The notes under the pieces: model-generated
Told to the model about the DNA's origin: nothing
The model's input: the letters and a program-made list of their open reading frames with translations, nothing else
Databases searched by the model: none
From: Variovorax sp. WS11
GTDB lineage: Bacteria > Pseudomonadota > Gammaproteobacteria > Burkholderiales > Burkholderiaceae_C
Assembly: GCF_010499245.1 (NCBI RefSeq)
Contig: NZ_JAAGOW010000004.1
Span: 62,001 to 126,000, forward strand
Direction of reading: 5' to 3'
Length of the DNA stretch: 64,000 nt
Program-made: the position numbers and the translations under genes
Shown here: in pieces, positions 53,449 to 62,777 of the stretch
How positions within the stretch are numbered: the first letter of the stretch is position 1
How the letters are laid out: each line of letters opens with the position of its first letter

Positions 53449-54598
53449 ATGAAACGAACTTCGAGTTACGTCCCCCTTTGCAGGAATTTGTTTGTAGCGG
53501 CGCTTGGTCTAGGCAGTGAACTGATTGCCCACGCTCAGGCCAATGTCACGCTTTGGGGCATCGTCGACGTCAACGCACAGTACTTGCGCGCGGACGGCGG
53601 CAGCAGGCGCACCCTGCTGGGCAGCAGCGGCTTGAGCAGCAGTCAGTATGGCTTCAGAGCCCTCGAAGATCTCGGAGGCGGAATGACTGCATTTGCTTGG
53701 CTGGAGGGTGGGATCAATCCAGACGCCGGCACCGGCCGTGCGAGTAACGCGAACAACCAGACCTCCGGTGCAACCGCAGCGGGCATCCTCACCTTCGATC
53801 GCCGTTCCTACGTGGGCCTGGGTGGTCCATGGGGGCAGGTTCGCCTGGGCCGTGATTTCTCGCCTCACCACTACAACAATGTCTCCTTCGATCCGTTCGG
53901 CGGCCTCGGCGTCGGACGTGCCGGCAACCTCGCCTTCACCGCCGTCGACAGCGGCGTGATGCCCACTACCGTCGGGTTCAGCAATGGGATCAGCTACTGG
54001 CTCCCCGCTGGTCTCGGCGGCCTGTACGGGATGGCGGTCTACGCGGTAGGAGAGAACGCTTCAACCGCTCCGAATCCGGATGACGGCACGCTCAAGGGTG
54101 GCGGATCGGGTGGCATCCGGGCCCATCAATGTCGCTGTCGGCGCATCGCGAACGACGTACGCATCCACCGCGAGCACAGGCAGCTATCGGCATGCGAATG
54201 TCGGCGCGTCGTACTCGACGCAGCTGATCACCTTTTTCGGGCTTTTCAACCAGGTGACCGTGGATCTGACTGGTGGGACGATTCGGAAGAACACATCCAC
54301 GGTGGGCGCGCATGTGTCGATCGTCCCTGCAGGCGTCCTCCGGCTCAGCTATTCCAGACTCGCGGACCACAGCAGCGCCTCGCTCTTGAACGCGGATGGA
54401 AGCGCCCGCAGCAGCAATGCAGCGAGCCAGTGGGCCCTCGGCTATGTGCACAACCTGTCCAAGCGCACGGCGCTCTATGGCACTTACTCGCGATTGAGCA
54501 ACCGGGGCAAGGCTGCCTACACGGTCTCCGGTGCGCCGACGCCAATCGCGAGTCGTGGGGCCAGGGGAATTGAGGCAGGCGTACGACATCAGTTCTGA
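53449..54598 (+). pseudogene. Gram-negative porin, frameshifted
   Basis: The first frame encodes a Burkholderiales trimeric porin with signal peptide: NVTLWGIVDVNAQYLRADGG, SQYGFRALEDLGGGMTAFAW, FDRRSYVGLGGPWGQVRLGR, and SNGISYWLPAGLGGLYGMAV, up to KGGGSGG near 54110. There the frame is lost; the continuation SGPINVAVGASRTTYAS, NVGASYSTQLITFFGLFNQV, WALGYVHNLSKRTALYGTYS and the canonical end GIEAGVRHQF is open in the next frame. A short deletion in the strand-turn (expected GGxxGYAxGP) would explain it. The gene would otherwise be about 380 residues. Confidence 0.85.
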
Positions 54599-54705
54599 CA
54601 CGCCTTGACAAGCGGCTGATGGGCCAGATCGGTGACCGAACCCATGTAGACCTTGTGACCGTAGGCCACTTCAAAGACTGCCCTTCAACCGAACCGGAGA
54701 CATCC

Positions 54706-55698
54706 ATGGGCCTGCTGCGTTCCATTACCAGAACCACACTGATTGCACTGATCGCCACCGTGCTGACATTTTCCGACGCGACCGCGCAGGCTGACTTCCC
54801 GTCGAAGCCGATCACCGTCTTGGTGGCAGCGCCACCCGGAGGGCCCAGTGACGTCACCACACGAATCGTGGCGCAGCGACTTGCCACGCGGCTCGGCAGA
54901 TCCGTGGTGGTGGAGAACCGGCCGGGCGCATCCGGATTCATCGTCATGCAGCAACTGGCTCGTTCCGCGGCAGATGGCCATACCCTGGCCCTCAGCAGCC
55001 TCGTCTACCACATCCTCAACCCTGCCCTCTACAAGGAGAAGCTGCCTTACGACCCGGAGCGGGACTTCGTTCCCGTTGCGCTGCTCGCCCGTGTTCCTTA
55101 CATCCTGGTGGCCGCACCGGGCTTGCCGGCCAATGACGTGAAGGAGTTCATCGCCCTCGCCAAGAAGAATCCAGGAAAGTTCAACTATGGCCTGCCAGGT
55201 GGGAGCGGGAACACTTCGCACATCCTGATGGAAATGCTCAAGAAGGCTGCGGACATCGACATCGTCCCGGTGCCTTACCAGGGAGACGCCCCCGCTTTGA
55301 TGGCCGTGATGAGCAACCAGGTGGAGGTCGCCTTCACCACGCCCTTGGGAGCAACCTCGCTGATCAAGGCCGGGAAATTGAAGCTGCTCGGCACCGCCAC
55401 GGCGGAGAGGCTTTCGACGTTTCCGAATACGAAGACGTTCGCGCAGCAGGGCCTTCCTGCGCTCGAGTCGAGCACCTGGTTCAGCTTTATTGCCCCGGCC
55501 GGAACGCCGCGGGCGGTCCTGGAGCGACTCAACGCAGAAATTGACCAGATCCTGCAGTTGCCCGAGGTAGAAAAACAACTGCAAGATCTCGGCTCGGTGC
55601 CTGCAGGCGGATCTCTCGAAGCGACGCAGGCCTTCATGCGCGCCGAGAGGCCTCGCTGGACCCGCCGCGTGGAAGACTCCGGCGCGAAGATCGAGTAA
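54706..55698 (+). CDS. Bug/TctC family periplasmic solute receptor
   Basis: This is a 330-residue receptor: signal MGLLRSITRTTLIALIATVL ending near ATAQADF, then PITVLVAAPPGGPSDVTTRI, NRPGASGFIVMQQLARSAAD and VPVPYQGDAPALMAVMSNQV. CGGAGA precedes the ATG at 54706. It follows the porin by 107 bases. It converges with the IclR gene, whose stop lies 23 bases downstream. Confidence 0.9.
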   Translation: MGLLRSITRTTLIALIATVLTFSDATAQADFPSKPITVLVAAPPGGPSDVTTRIVAQRLATRLGRSVVVENRPGASGFIVMQQLARSAADGHTLALSSLVYHILNPALYKEKLPYDPERDFVPVALLARVPYILVAAPGLPANDVKEFIALAKKNPGKFNYGLPGGSGNTSHILMEMLKKAADIDIVPVPYQGDAPALMAVMSNQVEVAFTTPLGATSLIKAGKLKLLGTATAERLSTFPNTKTFAQQGLPALESSTWFSFIAPAGTPRAVLERLNAEIDQILQLPEVEKQLQDLGSVPAGGSLEATQAFMRAERPRWTRRVEDSGAKIE

Positions 55699-55721
55699 TC
55701 CCGAGTTGGGAGCACCGGCTG

Positions 55722-56501
55722 CTACATCTGCGTGGCCAAAGTGTCGGAGAGTGCGCGGGCGTGCCGATGCAACGCACGGCTGACCTTGCTGGTCGGGCGG
55801 TCGTCGAACTGACCGACCAAGCCGAGCGTGGAAAGCGCGCCGACCAGACGGCCGCGGCCTCCGAACACGGGCGCCGCGGCCCCAGCGATGCTGGGCGTGC
55901 GAACGCCCGACGCGTGCGCGCCGCCTTGCTGACGCGTCTCCTGACGGATCGCCACCAGCTTTTTGAGCGGAAGCGCTTTCTGCGGCAACGCTGCCAGAGC
56001 AGGCTTCAACTCCTCGTCCGGCAACCACGCAAGAAAAATGTCGGTCGTCGGCGAGTTCAGGAGCGGCAGAACCGTTCCGAGACGCATGCTCACGCCGAGC
56101 GCCTCCTTGCTCTCTTCGAGGTGACGCACCACGGCTCCACGGGTGCTCCACACCGAGAAGGCTGTGGCATGTCCGACCTCGTCGCGCAGGGCGCGAACCG
56201 CGTCGGCAACGAGATGCGCGGTGCCCGTGCGGGCGAGGGCCGTCAGGCCGAGCTGGAGGGAAAAGCTGCCCAGGCCATAGCGCATGCCGCCTCTCTCGCG
56301 CTCCAGCAATCCACTGCGTACAAGGCTGACCAGGTAGTGGTAGGCCTTGCTGGACGAAAAGCCGACCGCGTCGGCGATCTCCTTGAGCAGCAGCGGCTCG
56401 GGGCTCGCCTCGATCGTCCTGACCAGGTTCACTGCGATCTCGACGGACGCAATGCCCTTGGGACCGATCATCTCCAACTCTTCCGGTTGCACTTCAGTCA
56501 C
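55722..56501 (-). CDS. IclR family transcriptional regulator
   Basis: This is a 259-residue IclR-type regulator. Residues about 15-80 form the winged helix (VNLVRTIEASPEPLLLKEIA, then FSSSKAYHYLVSLVRSGLLE). The C-terminal effector domain includes VGHATAFSVWSTRGAVVRHL and SIAGAAAPVFGGRGRLVGAL. IclR proteins respond to small aromatic or keto acids. GGAG 7 bases upstream supports the GTG at 56501. It is divergent from the Rieske oxygenase operon starting at 56629, its likely target. Confidence 0.85.
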   Translation of the reverse strand: MTEVQPEELEMIGPKGIASVEIAVNLVRTIEASPEPLLLKEIADAVGFSSSKAYHYLVSLVRSGLLERERGGMRYGLGSFSLQLGLTALARTGTAHLVADAVRALRDEVGHATAFSVWSTRGAVVRHLEESKEALGVSMRLGTVLPLLNSPTTDIFLAWLPDEELKPALAALPQKALPLKKLVAIRQETRQQGGAHASGVRTPSIAGAAAPVFGGRGRLVGALSTLGLVGQFDDRPTSKVSRALHRHARALSDTLATQM

Positions 56502-56628
56502 ATGAATCTCCGGTGATAAACAAACCGATGCGAAGCTTGATTTTAAGAATGATAAATGCATTGAGTAATGTTGCAACCATGCCTAGCATTGAATCAACAA
56601 CCAATTGCCCAATGCAAGGAGATCACCC
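56502..56628. promoter_or_regulatory. IclR/oxygenase divergent promoter region
   Basis: 127 AT-rich bases separate the IclR gene from the Rieske oxygenase gene. They contain the palindrome AATGCATT at 56555-56562 and a nearby TTGAATCAACAACCAATTG segment. IclR regulators bind palindromic sites in this position. AAGGAG at 56616-56621 is the ribosome binding site of the oxygenase gene. Confidence 0.45.
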
Positions 56629-57780
56629 ATGACCCCTTCGACACCGTTCCTGCGCAATGCCTGGTATGCAGCCCTTTGGGGCGAGCGGCTTGAGCAGGGC
56701 AAACTGAGCGCCTGCACGATATTGAACGAACCGTTGGTGATGTACCGCCGCGAGGACGGCGGCATCGCGGTGCTGAGAGACATCTGCCCACACCGGTTTG
56801 CGCCGCTTCACCTCGGAAAGCTGCTGCCAGGCGATCGCGTTCAGTGCGGCTACCACGGCCTGGAGTTCGCGTCCTCAGGCGCCTGCGCCCATAACCCGCA
56901 CGGCTCTGGCCGCATCCCGCCGACGTGCAAAGTGGCCGCGTTCCCGGCGGTGGAGCGCCATACGATGATCTGGGTGTGGATGGGCGATCAGGCTGCCGAC
57001 CCGTCATTGATTCCAGACTACTCGTTTCTTGACAGTGGATCGGGGTACGACATTTGCCGCCGCGATTTCATCAGGGTCGATGCGAACTTTCGCCGGGTAG
57101 CCGACAACCTGCTCGACCTGAGCCACTCCCCGTTCCTGCATGACGGGGTCATCGGCGGTGCGGAAACGATCAAGGCCGACGTCACCGTCGAGCAGGAGGG
57201 CACGACGGTTCGCGTTCATCGGCCCAAGTTCAACGTCCGACCGACCGGCCTGCTCGATCGCATCTATCGCAAAGACGGCGAACGCGTCGACGTCTGGTCC
57301 ACGCAGAAGTGGACCCCGCCTTGCTATCTGCTCAATGATTCAGGCGCCTATCCCCCCGGTGGTTCACGTGAGGACGGAGCAGGCGTGCTGGGAGCGCACC
57401 TGCTCACCCCAGAGACGGAAAACACCACGCTTTATCACTTCGCTGCCGCTCGGCAAGGGGTCCTCCTGGATGTCGAGGAAGACCAACAAGAATTCAAGGA
57501 CTGGTTGTCTGCTGCGCGCCGGCATGCCTTCGAGGAGCAAGACGAGCCGATGGTGCGCGCCGTCGCGCAGATGATGCATCGCCATCCCGCGTTCACCGGG
57601 CGCCCGGTGCTGCTCGAGACCGACGCCGGTCCGGTTCGTTGCAACCGGATCCTCGACGAGTTGATCCGGGCGGAAACTGCCCGACAGGAGATCCCTGCTG
57701 TGGCTGCTCACTCGGGCAAGACAGCGGTTGAGGCCGCAGGTCTTCCTCAAAGCCTTGCGCAGACTGAAATCAGGAAATGA
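56629..57780 (+). CDS. Rieske non-haem iron oxygenase, VanA-like
   Basis: This is a 383-residue oxygenase alpha subunit. The Rieske cluster ligands are Cys53-His55 (DICPHRFAPLHLG) and Cys73-His76 (QCGYHGLEF). The mononuclear iron site is DNLLDLSHSPFLHDG with bridging Asp163 and ligands His166 and His171. This spacing matches vanillate O-demethylase and related single-component oxygenases that remove methyl groups from methoxybenzoates or hydroxylate aromatic acids. Electrons should come from the VanB-like reductase encoded at 62778-63743. The stop overlaps the next gene's start (ATGA). Confidence 0.85.
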   Translation: MTPSTPFLRNAWYAALWGERLEQGKLSACTILNEPLVMYRREDGGIAVLRDICPHRFAPLHLGKLLPGDRVQCGYHGLEFASSGACAHNPHGSGRIPPTCKVAAFPAVERHTMIWVWMGDQAADPSLIPDYSFLDSGSGYDICRRDFIRVDANFRRVADNLLDLSHSPFLHDGVIGGAETIKADVTVEQEGTTVRVHRPKFNVRPTGLLDRIYRKDGERVDVWSTQKWTPPCYLLNDSGAYPPGGSREDGAGVLGAHLLTPETENTTLYHFAAARQGVLLDVEEDQQEFKDWLSAARRHAFEEQDEPMVRAVAQMMHRHPAFTGRPVLLETDAGPVRCNRILDELIRAETARQEIPAVAAHSGKTAVEAAGLPQSLAQTEIRK

Positions 57781-59459
57781 GCAATTCCATGAGTGCAAAA
57801 ACATCTGTCCTTGTAGTTGGCGGCGGTCCGGTTGGTCTGGCACTTGCAGGCGACCTGGGCTGGCGCGGTATCGACTGCCGGCTCATCGAGAGGGGCGATG
57901 GCCGCGTCTCGCAGCCCAAAATGGACATGGTCGGTATCCGGTCGATGGAGTTCTGCCGCCGCTGGGGCATCGTCCCGTGGGTCGAAGCTGCCGGCTACAA
58001 CCGCGACTATCCCCAGGACTGCGCGTGGGTGACGGATCTGAACGGCTACGCGTTCGGCCGCGAAGTGTTTCCCTCGCCGCGCGCTGAAAAGCCCCCCGTG
58101 CACAGTCCGCAGAAGCGAGAACGGTGCCCGCAGAACTTCTTCGACCCTGTCCTGAAGCGCTTCGCTTCCAGCCATCCGACGGTCAGTCTGAGCTATGACA
58201 CCGAGCTCGTCGCGTTCGAGGATCTGGGCGATGCGGTCGAAGTGCAGCTGCGCAACACCCGCACGGGAGATATCGAACCCTTCACTGCCGACTACGTGGT
58301 CGGCTGCGACGGCGGTGCCAGCACCGTTCGTCATGCCCTGGGCATCGAGATGGAGGGGGAGCCGGTGCTGACCCACACCACCAATGTCATCTTCCGATGC
58401 GAGGGGCTCGAAAAGCTTCACAAGATGGAGCCCGCTTATCGCTACATCTTCATCGGGCCCGAAGGTACCTGGGCCACGTTGGTGGCCATCAACGGACGGG
58501 ACGAATGGCGGTTTTCACTGGTCGGGGATTCGCAGAAGAGAACACTGACGGAAGAAGAGGCGCGCGCCGCCATCGTCCGAGCCGTGGGACGTCCTTTCGC
58601 GTTCGAGGTGCTCTCCATGTTGCCATGGGTGCGGCGGCAGTTGGTGGCGAAGGAGTACGGCAAGGGCCGCGTCTTTATCGCGGGCGATGCCGCGCACCTG
58701 ACCTCTCCCACCGGCGGCTTCGGAATGAATACCGGTATCCTGGACGTCGTAAACCTCTCCTGGAAACTGGCGGCCATGGTGGAGGGCTGGGGTGGTGCCA
58801 ACCTGCTGCCGACCTACGAGTGCGAACAGTTTCCGGTGGCGGTACGCAACGTGGGCGAGTCCAGCGAGAACCTGCGGCGGATGCTCTCGCCGCGCGTCCT
58901 CCGGCCGGACCCGGCCGTGTTCGACACCGACGCTCCGGACATGGAAGCCGCACGGCGCGAATATGGCCAGCGATACACCGAAATGATGCGCCGGGAATGG
59001 TTCTCCATCGGCGTGCATCTGGGCTACGTGTACGAGGGCTCGCCGATCGTGATCCCCGACGGCACGCCGCGTCCACCATTGCAGGTGTCGAGCTACACGC
59101 CGACTGCGCGTCCTGGGTCACGCGCACCGCACGTGTGGCTGGAAGAGGGCAAGTCCATCCTCGACCTTTTCGGCCGCGGCTTCGTGCTGCTTCGCTTCGG
59201 GCCGAACGCTCCGGACGCTGCGCCGCTCGAGGAGGCGGCGACCGCGGCCGGCCTGCCCCTGCAGCGCATCGATATCGCCAGCGAGGAAGCGGCTCGCCTC
59301 TACGAGCGCTGCCTGGTGCTGGTGCGGCCTGACGGACAGGTGGCCTGGCGGGGCGATGCCCTCCCCAACGACTGCTTCCATCTGGTCGACCGAATCCGCG
59401 GCGCCACCAACGAGCCCTTGCCGGAGAAGAGCAACGTCGCGGTGCTCGCAGAGGCTTAA
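57777..59459 (+). CDS. FAD-dependent aromatic hydroxylase (MhpA/PheA-like)
   Basis: This is a 560-residue class A flavoprotein monooxygenase. The N-terminal FAD fold is VLVVGGGPVGLALAGDLGWR; the NAD(P)H-linked DG motif is VVGCDGGASTVRHALGIEME; the second FAD motif is RVFIAGDAAHLTSPTGGFGM followed by NTGILDVVNLSWKLAAM. A thioredoxin-like C-terminal domain (residues about 430-560, FGRGFVLLRFGPNAPDAAPL) is present, as in phenol and 3-(3-hydroxyphenyl)propionate hydroxylases. It should add a hydroxyl to the product of the Rieske step. It overlaps the oxygenase gene by 4 bases. Confidence 0.85.
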   Translation: MSNSMSAKTSVLVVGGGPVGLALAGDLGWRGIDCRLIERGDGRVSQPKMDMVGIRSMEFCRRWGIVPWVEAAGYNRDYPQDCAWVTDLNGYAFGREVFPSPRAEKPPVHSPQKRERCPQNFFDPVLKRFASSHPTVSLSYDTELVAFEDLGDAVEVQLRNTRTGDIEPFTADYVVGCDGGASTVRHALGIEMEGEPVLTHTTNVIFRCEGLEKLHKMEPAYRYIFIGPEGTWATLVAINGRDEWRFSLVGDSQKRTLTEEEARAAIVRAVGRPFAFEVLSMLPWVRRQLVAKEYGKGRVFIAGDAAHLTSPTGGFGMNTGILDVVNLSWKLAAMVEGWGGANLLPTYECEQFPVAVRNVGESSENLRRMLSPRVLRPDPAVFDTDAPDMEAARREYGQRYTEMMRREWFSIGVHLGYVYEGSPIVIPDGTPRPPLQVSSYTPTARPGSRAPHVWLEEGKSILDLFGRGFVLLRFGPNAPDAAPLEEAATAAGLPLQRIDIASEEAARLYERCLVLVRPDGQVAWRGDALPNDCFHLVDRIRGATNEPLPEKSNVAVLAEA

Positions 59460-59557
59460 TCGTGAATGGACACGGACCGAGCATGGGGACTCGGAGGCTC
59501 TAACGCCGCCGGGCGCCTCCCCGGTGCATCTTTTTTCCTGAATGAATGTACGCTGCT

Positions 59558-60445
59558 ATGAAACTTGCCTCTTTCGATGACTTCCGTATCGGTGTGGTGG
59601 ACGGCGACGTGGTGTACGACATCACGCCGCTCCTGCCCGCGGCCCTCGATCTGCTGCCGCGTCAGCGCATGAACTGGCTGCTCGGCAACTGGGATTCGAT
59701 GTCCGCGCGGGTGGCTGGCTACCGCGCAGCAGCGCAGGCAACGCCGTGGTCCGCCACCAGGTTGCTTGCGCCGAACCCGGCGCCTCCACATATCTTCGCT
59801 GCGCCTGCCAACTACCGTAAGCATTTGGGTGAACTCGGGTCCCGCACGGTCACCAAGCCGGGACGCACGGCGCGCGAACAGGGCTTCTTTCTCAAGGCGC
59901 CCGGATCTTTGGTTGGCGCCGGCGAGGCGATTCTGGTGCCGCAAGCTTCGAGCCGTCGCTTCGATCACGAGTCTGAGTTGGCAGTGATCATCGGGCGCGG
60001 TGGACGAAACATCCCGCGTGCGAATGCGATGGAGCACGTGTTCGGCTACACCTGCCTCATCGATGCGACCATGCGCATCGAGAAAGACGTCGCCGAGGAG
60101 GAGCGCTCGATGCGCAAGTCCTTCGAAGGCTTTACGCCCATGGGGCCCTGGATCGTGACGGCCGACGAGGTGCCGGATCCGGGCCAGTTGCGCAACCGGC
60201 TGTGGGTCAATGGCGAACTCAGGCAAGAGGCCAACACCGCTGAGATGATCGTTGGGGTCGCCGAGCTGATCGAGCTGGTTTCATCGGTACTGTGGCTACA
60301 GCCGGGCGACGTGATTGCATCCGGAACACCCGAGGGCGTGGGACCGTTCCGGGCGGGTGACGAACTGCGCATCGAGATCGATTCCGTCGGCGCGATGACG
60401 ATCCCGGTGCGCGAGTGCGATGCGCGTGCGCCTCGCCCGTTCTGA
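59558..60445 (+). CDS. Fumarylacetoacetate hydrolase (FAH) family protein
   Basis: This is a 295-residue C-C hydrolase: PPHIFAAPANYRKHLGELGS, FLKAPGSLVGAGEAILVP, the metal-site HESELAVIIGRGGRNI, and ASGTPEGVGPFRAGDELRIE. It is related to the FAH protein at 43952-44833 but distinct. In this cluster it would hydrolyse the ring-cleavage product to pyruvate plus a C4 acid. The gene starts 98 bases after the hydroxylase and is followed 11 bases later by a PrpF-like isomerase gene, so these two are coupled. Confidence 0.85.
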   Translation: MKLASFDDFRIGVVDGDVVYDITPLLPAALDLLPRQRMNWLLGNWDSMSARVAGYRAAAQATPWSATRLLAPNPAPPHIFAAPANYRKHLGELGSRTVTKPGRTAREQGFFLKAPGSLVGAGEAILVPQASSRRFDHESELAVIIGRGGRNIPRANAMEHVFGYTCLIDATMRIEKDVAEEERSMRKSFEGFTPMGPWIVTADEVPDPGQLRNRLWVNGELRQEANTAEMIVGVAELIELVSSVLWLQPGDVIASGTPEGVGPFRAGDELRIEIDSVGAMTIPVRECDARAPRPF

Positions 60446-60456
60446 CGGAAGACAGC

Positions 60457-61593
60457 ATGTCACGCTATCCAGCCGCCTTCATTCGCGGAGGTACCAGCAA
60501 GGCGCTGGTGTTCCACGCCCGGGATTTGCCTGCGGCCCGGGCCGAGTGGGACGACATCTTCTTGCGCGCCATGGGCTCCCCCGATCGCTATGGCCGCCAG
60601 CTCAATGGCATGGGGGGCGGTGTGTCTTCGCTGTCCAAGGTGTGCGTGGTGCAGCGTTCGAGCCGGCCCGATGCGGATGTCGACTACACCTTTGCGCAGG
60701 TACAGGTGCAGGAGGCGAGCGTCGACTACAGCGGCAACTGCGGCAACATGTCTTCGGCCATCGGGCCGTTCGCGATCGAAGAAGGCGTGCTCCCGCCGCC
60801 TCCCGACGGCGCGACGACGGTACGCATTCACAACACCAACACCGGCAAGGTGATACACGCGACTTTTACGGTCAAGAACGCAAGACCCGTGGAACTGGGC
60901 GATCTCGCGATCCCTGGCGTCGCTGGCACGGGCGCTCCGGTTCGCCTGGATTTTCTGGAGCCGGGCGGCGCTTCTACGGGCCGGCTGCTGCCCGACGGCA
61001 GCGCGGCGACGAGCGTGCTCCATATTCCGCGCGTTGGTGGTGTGGCGGCATCGCTCGTGGACGCTGCGAATGCCTGTGTGTTTATCAGCGCCGCGAGCTT
61101 GGGACTGAGTGGCGCTGAATCGGCTGATGTGCTCAGTGGCACGCCAGAACTCCAGAAGACCATGCAGAACCTTCGTCATGCAGGCTCCGTCGCGATGGGC
61201 ATCGCTCCTTGCCTCGAAGCCGCGGCGGCCATTCGCATGATTCCGCTGATCGCGATCGTCAGCCCGCCGCAAGACACGTTCACCCAGGACGGGCGGCGCG
61301 TCCTGGCGGCCGATTGCGATCTCGTCGTTCGCATGGTTTCCAATGGACAGTGGCATCGCGCCTTGCCGCTGACCGGGGCGCTCTGTACGGCCGTCGCCAT
61401 GCAGATCGATGGCAGCGTCCCGGCGGCGCTCGCAGCGCCGGCGCGAGATCCCGACGCCTTGCGCATTGCCATGCCGTCGGGCGTGCTGACCGTTGCCGCC
61501 GATGTCGTGCGCTCGGCAGATGGCTGGCGGGCCGTGTCCGGTTCATTTTTCCGTACCGCGCGACGCCTCTTTGACGGACACGTCTACGCGTGA
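60457..61593 (+). CDS. PrpF-like isomerase/tautomerase
   Basis: This is a 378-residue protein of the PrpF family: AAFIRGGTSKALVFHARDLP, the catalytic-loop SVDYSGNCGNMSSAIGPFAI, and IHNTNTGKVIHATF. It has the two-domain diaminopimelate-epimerase-like fold. Relatives isomerise cis/trans aconitates or tautomerise 4-oxalomesaconate by moving a proton next to a carboxylate. In a gentisate-type pathway this is a reasonable candidate for the maleylpyruvate-to-fumarylpyruvate step, although classic isomerases are of other families. It is the last gene of the plus-strand operon. Confidence 0.8.
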   Translation: MSRYPAAFIRGGTSKALVFHARDLPAARAEWDDIFLRAMGSPDRYGRQLNGMGGGVSSLSKVCVVQRSSRPDADVDYTFAQVQVQEASVDYSGNCGNMSSAIGPFAIEEGVLPPPPDGATTVRIHNTNTGKVIHATFTVKNARPVELGDLAIPGVAGTGAPVRLDFLEPGGASTGRLLPDGSAATSVLHIPRVGGVAASLVDAANACVFISAASLGLSGAESADVLSGTPELQKTMQNLRHAGSVAMGIAPCLEAAAAIRMIPLIAIVSPPQDTFTQDGRRVLAADCDLVVRMVSNGQWHRALPLTGALCTAVAMQIDGSVPAALAAPARDPDALRIAMPSGVLTVAADVVRSADGWRAVSGSFFRTARRLFDGHVYA

Positions 61594-61714
61594 ATTCGCA
61601 CGCCCTGCAGCGGGCTGTGGATTCCTTTGATCCAGTCTCGATGCCGAACGCCAGGCACTGGTGCGCAAGGCGATTTGCGATGAACTTGAAGGCCGCTTCT
61701 AGAGCCTTGGCCGA

Positions 61715-62764
61715 TCAGTCTGCACCTTCTTCGCGGTCATAGCCGAGCGCCTGCAGCGCGGGCAGATCGTTGACCTGGAACAGCATGGCCTCTTCGGTGC
61801 CGCCGCGGTGGCGGTGCCACGCCCACGGTGCGATCGCCATGAAGTCGCCCGCGCGCCATTCGAAGTGCTGGTCGCCCACAGTGGTGGAGCCGTTGCCGCG
61901 CATCACGTAATAGAGCTTGCTGCCGGTGTGGCGGCGCGCGCGTCCCACGAAGCCAGGTCGGATCAACTGCAGTGTCTGTGCAAGGGTGCGCAGTGCCGGT
62001 CCACCGTCCACCGGGTTCCGGTATTCGAGGATGACGTCATCGAAGGGATCGGGAGGCAGCCCGGCTGCTTGGCGCACCGCGTTCTGCGCCATGTTGGCAG
62101 TGTAGGGAAGCAGTGGATTGGCCGAAGCCGACCGCAAACCGGGCGGACCCATTAAGCCGCTGCCGAAGCGGCGGAATCCATCGTCGGGGACGGACTTGAC
62201 CGGTTGCTCCGCCTGCGGGAAGGGCTCGAAGAAGGTCGCCCTCAACATGTGCATCAGCGACAGGTCCAGCACGTCCAACCAGATCATCGGTTCGGCGCCC
62301 AGGTGAACGTGGTCGTGGAAGGCCCACGCCGGAGTCAGCACCAAGTCGCCCTCGCTCATCGGATACCTTTCCCCGCCGACATTGGTCCACGCGCCTGCGC
62401 CGTGCATGATGAAACGCAGCGCATTGGCAGAGTGCCGATGGGCGGTGGCCACCTCGCCCGGATTGATCACCTGGATGGAGGCCCAGAAGGTGTGCGTGGT
62501 GCCTCGAGGCAGTCCGGGATTGTGAAGGCGCAGCGTCCTTCGCGGCCCGTCGGCAGCGAGCGCCACCTCGCGGCCCAATCGATCCAGCAGCGGTGCAAGA
62601 TCGCTCCAGCGCCAATGGACCGACTGCATGTCGACCTTCGGATCGCGCGTGAACACTGGCGGATCGTCCGGCTGGTGCACCCGGCAGTTATATCGCTCGA
62701 GATCGGCCTGCAAGCGCCGGCGCGCAGCGAGGTCTTCGGGCGTGATGCTCTCGTTGATTGACAT
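61715..62764 (-). CDS. Second gentisate 1,2-dioxygenase-like bicupin
   Basis: This is a 349-residue bicupin. Cupin 1 carries TAHRHSANALRFIMHGAG (His109, His111) and LTPAWAFHDHVHLG (His150, His152). Cupin 2 includes RARRHTGSKLYYVMRGNGST and MAIAPWAWHRHRGG. It is only distantly similar to the first cupin dioxygenase but shares the whole layout of gentisate-type ring-cleaving enzymes. It should act on gentisate or a substituted gentisate made by the Rieske and FAD enzymes nearby. Its start is 13 bases after the reductase gene's stop, so the two form one minus-strand unit convergent with the plus-strand operon. Confidence 0.85.
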   Translation of the reverse strand: MSINESITPEDLAARRRLQADLERYNCRVHQPDDPPVFTRDPKVDMQSVHWRWSDLAPLLDRLGREVALAADGPRRTLRLHNPGLPRGTTHTFWASIQVINPGEVATAHRHSANALRFIMHGAGAWTNVGGERYPMSEGDLVLTPAWAFHDHVHLGAEPMIWLDVLDLSLMHMLRATFFEPFPQAEQPVKSVPDDGFRRFGSGLMGPPGLRSASANPLLPYTANMAQNAVRQAAGLPPDPFDDVILEYRNPVDGGPALRTLAQTLQLIRPGFVGRARRHTGSKLYYVMRGNGSTTVGDQHFEWRAGDFMAIAPWAWHRHRGGTEEAMLFQVNDLPALQALGYDREEGAD

Positions 62765-62777
62765 GGTGGGGCTCCGT

